From: Fidelibacterota bacterium | Lineage (GTDB): Bacteria > Fidelibacterota > UBA2242 > JAOZSR01 | Length of the DNA stretch: 46,898 nt | Assembly: GCA_029939575.1 (NCBI GenBank) | Contig: JAOZSR010000021.1 | Span: 1-46,898 of the forward strand | Direction: 5' to 3' | Part shown: piece after piece, positions 26,540 to 35,549 of the stretch | Numbering within the stretch: position 1 is the stretch's first letter | Layout of the letters: each line of letters opens with the position of its first letter | Translations under genes and position numbers: made by a program | Notes under the pieces: generated by a model | What the model was told of the DNA's origin: nothing | Seen by the model: the letters and a program-made list of their open reading frames with translations, nothing else | Databases searched by the model: none

Positions 26540-26821
26540 TTATTCATTTAAATATTCAAAGAATACTTTAGTTTGTTTACCACATTCACAATTGAATGTA
26601 ATACCAATGATTTCATCATTTTCAATAATAGGAATGATTGGTTGTTCTTTTTCTTGTCCAATTTTTTTTGTTTGCTTTTGGGGCTTGGATATATTTTTAA
26701 TTTGTAACGGAGATTGAACATTAACATTTAATTTTTTATAAATCTTATTCGGTGTAATAACTTTTTGTTTACTGGTGATTTCTTTTTCACCCATTAGTGA
26801 AAAGGAATTTTTATTAGTCAT
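26540..26821 (-). CDS. Small unknown protein between CheZ and FapA
   Basis: A 93-aa protein with no family I recognise. The first two thirds are Lys/Gln-rich and probably disordered. The C-terminal ~30 residues (IIPIIENDEIIGITFNCECG, then KQTKVFFEYLNE) look like a small folded beta unit with a CxC pair, possibly a metal-binding half-site. I start at the ATG at 26821; an in-frame TTG two codons earlier is less likely. It is 26 bp after cheZ and 15 bp before fapA, so an operon member. It may partner FapA or CheZ, a guess from position. Confidence 0.65.
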   Translation of the reverse strand: MTNKNSFSLMGEKEITSKQKVITPNKIYKKLNVNVQSPLQIKNISKPQKQTKKIGQEKEQPIIPIIENDEIIGITFNCECGKQTKVFFEYLNE

Positions 26822-26847
26822 AGTCAATCTTTACGTTTTTCAATAAT

Positions 26848-27468
26848 TTATCCAAATAAATCATCAATATCATCCTGGGATATTTTTTCATGTCTGATAA
26901 CATCTTCAGTTTCTTTATGAAAATCCTCACTGTCTTTTTTAATTTTTTCCGAATTTATCCCGATTTGTAATTCATTAATCATTTTCTCACCGATTTTTGT
27001 ATTTAATTTAATATGTTCGGTTTTAAGATGCAGACCACTGAATTTTTTACTGATAGCAACCAGGATTTGATTGGCATGGGTTAGTTTTTGACTTGTAATA
27101 TCCTGGAACTGTAAAGACATGAGAACATCTTGAATATGATTATTAATAGTCTCGGCAATCTTTTGTTTTTCTTCACTTTGACCTTCGGCTAATAACTCTA
27201 CATTTTCCGAAATTTCATCAAGTGTATCCATTATTTCAGTAGTTGCCAATTCTGTGGCTTTTGTGACATCACTAATTCGGTCTTCTGCATCAGGTAATTT
27301 ACTGGTACTGTCTTTAAAAGAAGAATTGACTTCTGACATTAATGGCATAACCTGTTGAATAAATCTAAAAAGTTCACCAAGAAAAGGAATTACTTCATCA
27401 CCAATCCGTAAAAAATCACGCATCTCTTCAATTTTTTCTATAATTGTACTTGCTTTTTCATCATTCAT
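26848..27468 (-). CDS. cheZ: CheZ-like chemotaxis protein phosphatase
   Basis: The 206-aa protein is an extended helical hairpin like CheZ, which dephosphorylates CheY-P. The conserved helix contains MSLQFQDITSQKL, giving the catalytic pair Asp 123 and Gln 127 (D-x-x-x-Q, as in the E. coli Asp 143/Gln 147 pair). The C-terminus ends SQDDIDDLFG after a linker, resembling both the CheY-binding tail of CheZ and the FliM EIDALL peptide. I chose the start at 27468, preceded by AGGAGG; a longer frame starts at 27501 within the cheY stop region. It follows cheY by 16 bp. Confidence 0.88.
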   Translation of the reverse strand: MNDEKASTIIEKIEEMRDFLRIGDEVIPFLGELFRFIQQVMPLMSEVNSSFKDSTSKLPDAEDRISDVTKATELATTEIMDTLDEISENVELLAEGQSEEKQKIAETINNHIQDVLMSLQFQDITSQKLTHANQILVAISKKFSGLHLKTEHIKLNTKIGEKMINELQIGINSEKIKKDSEDFHKETEDVIRHEKISQDDIDDLFG

Positions 27469-27484
27469 TTTTTTATCCTCCTGA

Positions 27485-27868
27485 TTAACCGACTTTTTCA
27501 AGTACTTGTTTTATTTTCATCTTTAATACATCTGGTGTAAAAGGCTTGACTACATAACCGTTGACCCCGATTTTAACGGCGGTTATAACATCATCTTTCA
27601 TACCCCTGGTAGTAATCATCAGGATAGGCAATTTAGAAAAAGGTTCTGTTGAGCGAACCTTTTTTACAAATTCTTCACCATTCATTTCAGGCATATTCCA
27701 GTCTGTCAATATTAAAGAGATATCACCCTCTTCTTCTAACTTTTCAAATGCATCAATTCCATGCTCGGCCTCAACAAAATCTGTAAATCCGATTTTTTTG
27801 AGTGAATTTTTAATAATTCTTCTCATTGTTGGTGAATCATCAACAAAGAGCACTTTTCTGTCAATCAT
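27485..27868 (-). CDS. cheY: Chemotaxis response regulator CheY
   Basis: A single-domain receiver of 127 aa. Key residues are Asp 10 and Asp 11 (metal site), phosphoacceptor Asp 56 in ILTDWNMPEMNG, Thr 86 or 87 in MITTRG and Lys 108 in VVKPF. The DWNMP-xMNG block is typical of CheY proteins that bind the motor switch. The start at 27868 follows a strong GGAGG site; the in-frame ATG at 27883 places that site inside the gene and is rejected. It precedes cheZ, its likely phosphatase. The kinase CheA is not in the window. Confidence 0.93.
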   Translation of the reverse strand: MIDRKVLFVDDSPTMRRIIKNSLKKIGFTDFVEAEHGIDAFEKLEEEGDISLILTDWNMPEMNGEEFVKKVRSTEPFSKLPILMITTRGMKDDVITAVKIGVNGYVVKPFTPDVLKMKIKQVLEKVG

Positions 27869-27889
27869 ATTTATTTCCTCCATATATTT

Positions 27890-28792
27890 TTATATTTGAA
27901 TTAAATTGACCATTTCCTGTATTGTATCCAATTCATTTTGTAAATCTTCCATAAATTCTTCAAAATCTAAATCTGCAAGACTTCTTTGAGTCTCTTTTAA
28001 ATATTTCCATCCTGCACAATTTTCACCATCAGATAAATCATTTTTTATTCCAAAATCTAAATTTATATTATTACAAATTATATCAGAGACCTGGACTATA
28101 GAGCAGGCAGTTCTTATTTTTGGGTCTTCTATATCTTCCGGATAATGATGATAAGCAACCACATTTATTAAAAATTCAGCCATACCCCATTTTTCTGTTA
28201 TCCATTGCCCAATGCTTGAATGGGATACACCAATCACTTTCATTTCTGCTTCATTATGTGAACAATTTTCTAATTTTGCCAAGGCCAGGGCTTTTGAAAA
28301 TTTTTCAGGATCAATTTTAAAAGAAACCAACTTTCCGATATCATGTAACAAGCCAAAAGTATAGGGATTATCTTTACTAAAAATACCCAGTTCATCATAA
28401 AGAAGTTGGGTAACGTAACCGGTAGCAATGCAATGATGCCAATACTTTTTCCACGATATGTGTCGGGATGAAGCATCATCGTATAAATTCTGTAAAACTG
28501 AAAAACTTATAGATATATTACTTAATTGTTGCAAACCAATTACAACAACAGCATGACCAAGTGACTTGACTTTGCTTCTCATCCCATAATATGCAGAATT
28601 AGCAATTTTCAATACTTTCATTGCCAAAGGAGGATCTTTTTCTATAATAGGTAACATTTGGTTAATAGACATTTTATCTTCACGGGTTACTCTCAGAATT
28701 TCTGTTGCAATAACTGGAAGAGTTGGTAGATTTGTAAGACTGAAGACCTTTTCTTTGTAAAAATCTGCCGGATGTTTAATCTCTGAAGTCAT
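27890..28792 (-). CDS. HDOD domain signalling protein
   Basis: The 300-aa protein has an HDOD domain (about 15-220), an HD-hydrolase relative. It opens FSLTNLPTLPVIATEILRVT and continues PPLAMKVLKIANSAYYG, VKSLGHAVVVIGLQQL and LLHDIGKLV, the family signature series; the residual HD in LLHDIGK is present, but HDOD proteins generally lack a complete metal site. The acidic C-terminus DFEEFMEDLQNELDTIQEM is family-atypical and could mediate contacts. HDOD proteins act as scaffolds in motility and c-di-GMP signalling in several bacteria. It is first in this operon, 21 bp before cheY. Confidence 0.87.
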   Translation of the reverse strand: MTSEIKHPADFYKEKVFSLTNLPTLPVIATEILRVTREDKMSINQMLPIIEKDPPLAMKVLKIANSAYYGMRSKVKSLGHAVVVIGLQQLSNISISFSVLQNLYDDASSRHISWKKYWHHCIATGYVTQLLYDELGIFSKDNPYTFGLLHDIGKLVSFKIDPEKFSKALALAKLENCSHNEAEMKVIGVSHSSIGQWITEKWGMAEFLINVVAYHHYPEDIEDPKIRTACSIVQVSDIICNNINLDFGIKNDLSDGENCAGWKYLKETQRSLADLDFEEFMEDLQNELDTIQEMVNLIQI

Positions 28793-28894
28793 TTAAGCCT
28801 TTTAATATTAATTCTAAATGTGTTATTAAAATATTTTTAAATAATTATCTCTCAATTTTTTTTGTTTATCATTCACAGAAAACAGGAATAAGGG

Positions 28895-28910
28895 AACAAA
28901 TAATATGCCA
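28895..28910 (-). promoter_or_regulatory. Weak sigma-54-type promoter candidate for the signalling operon
   Basis: The minus-strand sequence TGGCATATTATTTGTT keeps TGGCA of the -24 box and TTG of the -12 box at the right distance, with T in place of the -12 C. It lies about 100 bp upstream of the HDOD gene start. It resembles the flgB site (TGGCATA...TTG), which is why it is listed; alone it would not be convincing. Confidence 0.3.
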
Positions 28911-29023
28911 CATGTTGAATAAATTATTTTGGGGAAGATTTACAACCTATTTAGATTAATTAACCTGGATTTGAAAGGTATATTCATTTCTGTCATGGTA
29001 GAATATTTTCCCAAGTAGGAAAA

Positions 29024-32000
29024 TTATTCCCGATTTTTTGCTTTATTAGTCTCCAGAACAGAGATGATCTTTTTCATCAATAAATTTTGATATCTCTCAT
29101 TAGTAATAGTTTCAAAGGGGAAAGCGAAAATTATCAGGTTGTATGAACCTGAATAGCAAATACCACCACTAAATTCATTTTCCGAATAACGAATAATTGT
29201 TTTTGCATTTTCTCCTGATGGGATAATACAGTCTGGAGCTTCAACTGCATAAATTTTTGAGGCTAATTTAGTATTGTATTCAAAATTATAATTTTCCTCA
29301 AAAAATAAGTCATTAATTGTATAAAAATGGCCATCACGAACAGCATGACTTAAATGTAGGTTAAATTTTAAAATATCAGATGCAAAAGTTCTGTTTGACT
29401 TAGTACTATTTAAGTCAGACCCGATATATGCTCCTGATAAAAACATATTACCACCGGATTCAAGATAGGCTGTAATAATTTTTTGAAATTTTTCCGGAAA
29501 GGTTTGATAGAGAGTTTTAACGATTTTCCCATTCTTTTTCACATAAGTTGTTTTCTCTTCACCAAATATTAAATCAAGAATTTTGAATTTTTTAATATCA
29601 ATATAATTATCCATGACAGCTTCATCACTAACTGACATGAAAGATCGATTTGCAGCTTTTATCGCTTTGCCATGAATATAGGCGAAGTTTCGTGTGTTTC
29701 CCGGAATTATTTGGGTTTCAAAATCACTATATGAGGCGCCCCATCCAGGATTATCATTGTTTTGATATTCCGCATCAGGGTCGAATTCTTTTTGTTGACC
29801 GGTAAAAGTAACATCATAGATATCAGGAACACCCTGGTCAATGGAATTTATAAATCCCCTGTGTCTTGGTTTATCTATTTTTTCTGCTCCGCTTATTCTA
29901 TCAAAACAATTAATTATTAATATCGGTTCATTATCAAGTTTGTTAATGCAAACAGATAATATCTCGGAAGGAAAACTTTTTCCACCCTGGTTTAGAGCAC
30001 AAACTTTGAAACTGTAAATAGTATCTGGATTGATATTATTAAGTATAATTTTGCAGCTATCTATAACTTTTCCATTATCAAATCCGTTACTATCTTTTTT
30101 GGTGTAGACAATATATTTATCTGCAATAGCATTTGGTTCAAGAGGGTCTGGGGTTTGTTTCCATTTCAAAGTTACCTGTGATGTATCGGTAATTAAAGCC
30201 TGGAAATGTGATACCGGTAATGGCTGTACTACTGGCAGGTAATTATATTGAACAGATAAGAACTTTAACATTCCTTTATAAATTGAGCGACATACATCAA
30301 AGCGAAATTTAGGATCTGTACCGTACTTCATATCTGCAAAATTTTGATGTGAAAATAATTCAAGAAGCAGAGAGGGGAAATTCGGCCTGCAAACCTCACT
30401 GTATTGCCTATTTGCCAATTGTCTTCTTGGCCATTGCGGATCGTGTAAAATTTGAATATCATTAACGATTTGGGTTTGGACAATATCAGCCAAATCACGA
30501 TTAGCCATCCTGGAAACAGAATCGGGGAAATTTAAATCAATATCAATATCATTCAAGCTGTAAATACATAATGTACCAATCAAAGTGTCTTCTTTATTTA
30601 TTCCTGCATCAGTATGTATTGCTAAAGACAGGTCAATTGGAATTCCTAATCCCGGTGCATTTCGTTTCTTATTTGGTCCATAGGGAGAGCCTTTAAGAAA
30701 ATTCACCCATTCTCCGCGACATTTGTAATCATCTGAATAATCATTTGAATCCTGATTGAAACTATATACAAGTGAATCATTAATACCTGCATATTGTAAG
30801 TAATACCTGGCAGCTTCTACAAATCTGGGGCGTCTGCTGATTGTTCCGTGTCTGGAAACATTTCCCATTCCACCACCAAATCTGATTCCATCAGCAGAAA
30901 TATATTTGGTAGTATCCTGAGAATAATCATTGAGAATAACTTTTCCAAAATTCGGGTTGATTCCTTTGAAAAATTTAAAATTACCTAAATAAATCCAGGT
31001 AGAACCACCGATTTGTTGATTAACTGTGAAATCTGTTTTCCCACCGGAATGATAAATTTTATATTGTGCCTGGGAAGTATTGCTATCGCTATGTGTATAT
31101 GCAATGTAAACATTGTAATTTCCGGTTTCCGGAATCTCAGGAATCCACTCTACCAAATCAGAACTTGAGGAGTCACATTGGAAAAGTCTGGATGTTCCGG
31201 ATTGAAATGGATTTTCACCTGTTGAATAGGGGGGAGAGCCGATTCCAAATCCGGTTGCAAGGGTTTGAGATTTGCTTGTTGAGTCTGGTTCGATGTAATG
31301 ACATAATAATGTTGAAGATGTATCGTTGTCTACAATAACTTCATTGGTTTGTAAGTCTCTTTCCCGTGGAAGAAAGACATTTGCGCCACTGTTCTCCAAC
31401 ATTGGAACAAGGTAGGGTAATACATAGGATAATGGTAGCAAATCTTCTACTGTTTGAAAAATTCTTGGTCGTTGCCATTCCCACCGATCTTTTTTAATAT
31501 TATAATACCAGCCATGACTTGGCCATAAGGCTATATTTCGATTTGACAGACCCTGAGGAAAATGCAGATTTTCACTAAGATTTTTAACTATTGGTATTGT
31601 TTTGTTTGTCGCAATTGGTAATCTTGAGTGATCATAGTTTGTTTTATTTTTACGATAATAATTTGGAATTAATTGTTCAATTGGCTGATTTAAAGTATAG
31701 ATTGTTGCCTTGTATTTTCTATATCGCCAACCCAGGTAATCTTGTAGTTTTTCATTAATATTTTCTACATTTTCAGGTCTAAAAGGAAAATTTGAAAATA
31801 ACGGATTAAAATGAATCTGAATTTTTTTATTTTGTTTATCCTTGATAATCTTTATTATTTTTGTTTCAGGTGCAAATTCAAAGGGGAAATTATTTTCTAT
31901 CAAATAATTTAGAAATTTTTGGGCACGTCGGTATATTGGCCTGGTTTGTCTTGTTAATGGAGTAATATTTTCTTCATGTTTCATAACTATATATGAGGCA

Positions 32001-32056
32001 CAAGAAGAAAGAAAAAGTTGAAATAGAAAAATGAGAAGCAGAATTTTTTTTGTCAT
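29024..32056 (-). CDS. N-acetylmuramoyl-L-alanine amidase-like lipoprotein with golvesin-like and Fn3 domains
   Basis: The 1010-aa product starts with a lipoprotein signal ending LSSC. An Amidase_3-type zinc hydrolase is split by an insert. The first half has IALWPSHGWYYN (zinc His, about residue 181) and FLPRERD (zinc Glu, about 228). A golvesin C-terminal-like domain (about 262-390: WIPEIPETGNYNVYIAYTHS) follows. The second half has AIHTDAG (about 480) and LLLELFSHQN (about 565). Next come a fibronectin type III domain (about 655-745) and a C-terminal ~250-residue region with YLESGGNMFLSGAYIGSDL, like a glutamine-amidotransferase or GldG-type fold. The architecture is common in Bacteroidota, often mislabelled xanthan lyase. 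Likely role: periplasmic peptidoglycan remodelling. Confidence 0.78.
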   Translation of the reverse strand: MTKKILLLIFLFQLFLSSCASYIVMKHEENITPLTRQTRPIYRRAQKFLNYLIENNFPFEFAPETKIIKIIKDKQNKKIQIHFNPLFSNFPFRPENVENINEKLQDYLGWRYRKYKATIYTLNQPIEQLIPNYYRKNKTNYDHSRLPIATNKTIPIVKNLSENLHFPQGLSNRNIALWPSHGWYYNIKKDRWEWQRPRIFQTVEDLLPLSYVLPYLVPMLENSGANVFLPRERDLQTNEVIVDNDTSSTLLCHYIEPDSTSKSQTLATGFGIGSPPYSTGENPFQSGTSRLFQCDSSSSDLVEWIPEIPETGNYNVYIAYTHSDSNTSQAQYKIYHSGGKTDFTVNQQIGGSTWIYLGNFKFFKGINPNFGKVILNDYSQDTTKYISADGIRFGGGMGNVSRHGTISRRPRFVEAARYYLQYAGINDSLVYSFNQDSNDYSDDYKCRGEWVNFLKGSPYGPNKKRNAPGLGIPIDLSLAIHTDAGINKEDTLIGTLCIYSLNDIDIDLNFPDSVSRMANRDLADIVQTQIVNDIQILHDPQWPRRQLANRQYSEVCRPNFPSLLLELFSHQNFADMKYGTDPKFRFDVCRSIYKGMLKFLSVQYNYLPVVQPLPVSHFQALITDTSQVTLKWKQTPDPLEPNAIADKYIVYTKKDSNGFDNGKVIDSCKIILNNINPDTIYSFKVCALNQGGKSFPSEILSVCINKLDNEPILIINCFDRISGAEKIDKPRHRGFINSIDQGVPDIYDVTFTGQQKEFDPDAEYQNNDNPGWGASYSDFETQIIPGNTRNFAYIHGKAIKAANRSFMSVSDEAVMDNYIDIKKFKILDLIFGEEKTTYVKKNGKIVKTLYQTFPEKFQKIITAYLESGGNMFLSGAYIGSDLNSTKSNRTFASDILKFNLHLSHAVRDGHFYTINDLFFEENYNFEYNTKLASKIYAVEAPDCIIPSGENAKTIIRYSENEFSGGICYSGSYNLIIFAFPFETITNERYQNLLMKKIISVLETNKAKNRE

Positions 32057-32095
32057 ATTTTTTCCGTTAATTAAATTTTATTTACTGTTATTTCT

Positions 32096-34801
32096 TTATT
32101 GAAGATATAACATCTTCCTGGTTTCAGAATATTCATTTGTAGATAATGAATAAAAATAGATACCACTTGAAATTTTTTCCGAGCCCGATTCTATATTATT
32201 ATAATTTATTTTATATTCGCCGGGATTAAGATTAGACATTTTCTTAATAAATATAGTTTTTCCCTTTATGTCAAATATTTTTACGGTTACATCAGATTTA
32301 TTTTTTAAATTGAATGGAATAATTGTATTTCCATTAAAAGGATTTGGATAATTTTGGGATAATTTAAATTGTCTATTTCTACCGAGAGTTTCAATTTTTG
32401 TTGATTTTAGATTTAGAGTAATTTCTTTTGTGCTGTTTGCTCCGATGTTTGTTCTTATATAAGCAATGTTATTGGTAGAACTTGAGTCAATCTGGAATAA
32501 TTCACCATTTTGTACACTCTCTATTGATTTAGCGCCAATATCCATTTTTAATAAAAAATGTTCAAAATGGTTAGCAAATTTGTTTGTAACAATTGCTTTA
32601 GAAAAATTATCTGAGTGGACATATTCAACTGATAAATTGTCAATATCAGTGCCAGCCTCTTGGGTTTCACATGGAAATATTTGATTTCCCTCGATTCTGA
32701 CCATTCTGTAGGCTCTTCTACCGCCACAGGTTGCAGCTGTGCATAGATTATATGGATATTGATCAATTGAACCGATATTACTATGTGTGTGTCCCCAGAG
32801 TGCCAAATCAACCCCTAATGCAGATAAATCAATTTGCTCTTTAAAGTCATAATGATAAAAAAGTATTTTTAAAGTTGAATCATCAAGCTGTTCAAGATTG
32901 TCATTTAACCAGGTTAACTGGGTATTGGTAAAACTTGATTGGCCGTAAACAGTTGACATCCAGGAATCATAGTTATCATAGGCTTCCATGCCGATAAAAT
33001 GACAATTGCCATAATCAAAAGTATAATCCTGTGTATGTACATTATTGCTTTCAGAGAAATCTCCCAGCCTTTTCCAGCCGAAAAAATTCCACCAACTTTT
33101 CCTGGCAGTTCCATCAGGCGGAGGAGTCTGATCCCATCCACCAATGTCATGATTACCTGAGGTTAGAAAAACCGGCACTTCAAATTCAGTTAAAATTCTT
33201 AAAGCACGTGTGAAATAACGTCGATATTGAAAATCTTCTAATTCTCCTTCATGAATTAAATCTCCGGTTAATAATACAAACTCTGGATTGATCAGGTTAA
33301 TATCCCTGATAACTTCCCGCAAGTCTTCAATCTCTGATGTATCTTGTTCAGAACCAGCCTGCTCCCAATATAAATTGGTTGGTAAATGTGTGTCTGTAAC
33401 CTGGATAAAATAAAAATTTTCTTTATATTCTGGGATAATTTTTACCGCGTTTTTAACATCATCAATCCCATAATATTCAATATTTACTCTCAAATCCCAA
33501 AGTTCGTAAAGTATTTTTTCCGGTAAAACCGCTCGTAAAGTCCAAAGTCCTGTTTCCTGATCAAAAGACCTGTCAATACTGGTCATTTCAATTTCCTTAT
33601 CATTAAAAATCAGTGACGATGACCATGATTGAAAATCTTCAGAAACGAGGCAGCAAATTTCAATCGTATCTCCCGGTATATGGATTACCGGAATATTCGG
33701 TAAGGGTTGCTGGACAATAGTAATAGTATCACCGGAAGGAGGGATGCTTGCCTCTTCTAACAAAATAATGATTCCAGCGGTATCATCTTCAGTAATTTCA
33801 ACGGATGAGATAATTTTATCATATCCTGCTTTAATTGTCTCAAGTTTCCACGAACCAACTGGTAAATTTACTAAAAATTGACCGGCTTGGTTGCTTTTTC
33901 CCTGTGTAAAAATATCAGTATCATTCTGAATAAAATTAATTTCTGCAGAAGAAACTGCGCCATCATTATTTGAAACCAGGCCGGAAACAGATCCAGAACT
34001 AAGATTATGATAATTTAGTACCAGGTCTGATATTGAACTTAAATGGGAATCAGTAATTACAAAAAATCGTGTAAAAGAGTAGGATTCTGAGGGTTGCAGA
34101 TTAATTGTTTCTAATGTCGCATCACTCCAATCCGAGCCATGCTCCGTCTCGAATTCTCCTTCTCTACCAAAATATCCATAAGAATTAATCGAACCGGTAG
34201 CTGCAATCCATGAACTATAGGTTGTATAATCAGCACTGTAGCCATAAGGAGGAACAAATATCGAACAACCGCCCCAGGTAAATGCATCTCCAACACCATA
34301 GGAATTCAGATTGTTTTGACTATTATTTGTAAAAGTAGTTTTGAGTTTTAAAAGGGTTGAATTTGAGTGTAAAATATATTTTGTTGTAATTCCAATATTA
34401 GAATTTTCATTATCAACACCTGATACAAGAATTGCTGCGGAATCACTGGTAGAACCATTATCAAGAATTTCTATTGAAGTATATGAAGCCTGTCTCGGCC
34501 AATCATCATTCAGGTATAAATATACCAGATCCAATTCATCTGTTGGAGAAAAAACAGATGCAGCATCAATTACATTACCCCCTGTTTCACTATATGAAAC
34601 ATTATGAGGAATATCGCTGATAATGATCGCAATTTTGTTGTTAACTAGTTTGTAATCACCAATTTGCCCATGAGTATTATATCCCGAAAGCAGATCGGAA
34701 GAACTGTTGATTTTCAATGCAATAGCATTTCCACTAAAAGCAAATTGCATCGAAAATATAAAAATAATTAATAGTAAAAAATTTTTTTTAATATTCATCA
34801 T
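32096..34801 (-). CDS. Secreted calcineurin-like metallophosphatase with C-terminal sorting domain
   Basis: The 901-aa protein has an N-terminal signal peptide, a ~230-residue unassigned beta-rich region, a carboxypeptidase-regulatory-like domain (about 262-350) and a second beta region. A metallophosphatase domain spans about 460-690 with all core motifs: VTDTHLP (DxH), LLTGDLIHEG, LTSGNHDIGG (GNHD) and LWGHTHSNIG (GHTH). A tail from about 805 has NYPNPFNGNT and ends GIYFYSLS, the FCB-type sorting domain. It is likely exported to the surface and hydrolyses phosphoesters; substrate unknown. Its start overlaps the GNAT gene stop, and AAGGGATAA is a fitting ribosome site for the tandem ATG pair at 34801/34798. 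Confidence 0.85.
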   Translation of the reverse strand: MMNIKKNFLLLIIFIFSMQFAFSGNAIALKINSSSDLLSGYNTHGQIGDYKLVNNKIAIIISDIPHNVSYSETGGNVIDAASVFSPTDELDLVYLYLNDDWPRQASYTSIEILDNGSTSDSAAILVSGVDNENSNIGITTKYILHSNSTLLKLKTTFTNNSQNNLNSYGVGDAFTWGGCSIFVPPYGYSADYTTYSSWIAATGSINSYGYFGREGEFETEHGSDWSDATLETINLQPSESYSFTRFFVITDSHLSSISDLVLNYHNLSSGSVSGLVSNNDGAVSSAEINFIQNDTDIFTQGKSNQAGQFLVNLPVGSWKLETIKAGYDKIISSVEITEDDTAGIIILLEEASIPPSGDTITIVQQPLPNIPVIHIPGDTIEICCLVSEDFQSWSSSLIFNDKEIEMTSIDRSFDQETGLWTLRAVLPEKILYELWDLRVNIEYYGIDDVKNAVKIIPEYKENFYFIQVTDTHLPTNLYWEQAGSEQDTSEIEDLREVIRDINLINPEFVLLTGDLIHEGELEDFQYRRYFTRALRILTEFEVPVFLTSGNHDIGGWDQTPPPDGTARKSWWNFFGWKRLGDFSESNNVHTQDYTFDYGNCHFIGMEAYDNYDSWMSTVYGQSSFTNTQLTWLNDNLEQLDDSTLKILFYHYDFKEQIDLSALGVDLALWGHTHSNIGSIDQYPYNLCTAATCGGRRAYRMVRIEGNQIFPCETQEAGTDIDNLSVEYVHSDNFSKAIVTNKFANHFEHFLLKMDIGAKSIESVQNGELFQIDSSSTNNIAYIRTNIGANSTKEITLNLKSTKIETLGRNRQFKLSQNYPNPFNGNTIIPFNLKNKSDVTVKIFDIKGKTIFIKKMSNLNPGEYKINYNNIESGSEKISSGIYFYSLSTNEYSETRKMLYLQ

Positions 34802-35220
34802 TTATCCCTTTTTATCATTAAATAATGTTCAATATCGGCTTCCTTAAATAAATCGCCATGCACTTTAAAACCATGTTGCTCATAATAATTTTTTAAATAT
34901 GCCTGGGCATGCATTTTGAATTTTGAAAAGCCTTTTTTGCGAGCTTCGGTTAACATAATTTCCACTAGTTGATGTCCATATCCTTTTCCACGCCATGATT
35001 TCCTGATTGCGATCCTTTCCAGTTTTGCATATTCCCCGATAAAGCGTAAACGTCCGGCTCCAATTGGTTCGTCATCAATTTCAACAAGAAAATGTATAGA
35101 ATTATATTCAAATTCATCCATTTCAATTTCATAAGGCACGTTCTGCTCTTCCAAAAAAACTATGCCTCGTATAATAAATACTTTAATTAAATCATCAAAA
35201 TTATTAACTATTTTAAACAT
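34798..35220 (-). CDS. GNAT family N-acetyltransferase
   Basis: A 140-aa single-domain GCN5-related acetyltransferase. The acetyl-CoA site is in RKSWRGKGYGHQLVEIML (motif A, R/Q-x-x-G-x-G/A form) and the C-terminal motif B includes YYEQHGFKVHGDLFKE. The N-terminus EEQNVPYEIEMDEFEYNSIHFLVE resembles the YjcF/ElaA-like subgroup of small GNAT proteins. Acceptor substrate cannot be predicted. Its TGA overlaps the metallophosphatase ATG and it lies 12 bp after the HNH gene, in one minus-strand series. Confidence 0.87.
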   Translation of the reverse strand: MFKIVNNFDDLIKVFIIRGIVFLEEQNVPYEIEMDEFEYNSIHFLVEIDDEPIGAGRLRFIGEYAKLERIAIRKSWRGKGYGHQLVEIMLTEARKKGFSKFKMHAQAYLKNYYEQHGFKVHGDLFKEADIEHYLMIKRDK

Positions 35221-35232
35221 TTATTATTCCAA

Positions 35233-35532
35233 TTATTCATCTTTAGCATTGTTGGTCTGGTTCATTATCATTTCAACAGGAGTCAAATATTTTTTTTCAC
35301 TATTACATTTTTTACAACAAGGGACAATGTTTTTTTTGTTACTTAGACCACCTCGGGAAATTGGAACAACATGATCCATCGTTAACTCGTTTGCATTAAA
35401 TTTTTTCTTGCAATAATGACAAATACCTACAGAAATTTTATTTAACCACCATTGGGATTTGCGTAATTTTTTGGCTTTGTTTTTTTCTTTTGCAATGTGT
35501 TTTGGGTCTTTTTTTATTTCAATCCAGTCCAT
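35233..35532 (-). CDS. HNH endonuclease family protein
   Basis: The 99-aa protein has an HNH nuclease core: CHYCKKKF, then LTMDHVVPISRGG with the catalytic His, and NKKNIVPCCKKCNSEK, with two CxxC pairs binding a structural zinc. The basic N-terminus (KKDPKHIAKEKNKAKKLRKS) may bind nucleic acid. Small stand-alone HNH proteins of this kind are widespread and usually of unknown role; there is no associated intein, intron or restriction methylase here. GGGAATACA precedes the ATG. It lies 17 bp after the ABC-F gene. Confidence 0.87.
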   Translation of the reverse strand: MDWIEIKKDPKHIAKEKNKAKKLRKSQWWLNKISVGICHYCKKKFNANELTMDHVVPISRGGLSNKKNIVPCCKKCNSEKKYLTPVEMIMNQTNNAKDE

Positions 35533-35549
35533 TGTATTCCCATTTGAAG

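Noticed and set aside
29005-29024. ATTTTCC/GGAAAAT hairpin at the end of the amidase gene
   Set aside because: Only 7 mostly A-T pairs, overlapping the stop codon, and no U-rich tract in the direction of transcription.
35233-35532. HNH nuclease as part of a mobile element or defence island
   Set aside because: No integrase, intein, intron, methylase or phage genes are near; neighbours are ordinary housekeeping genes.
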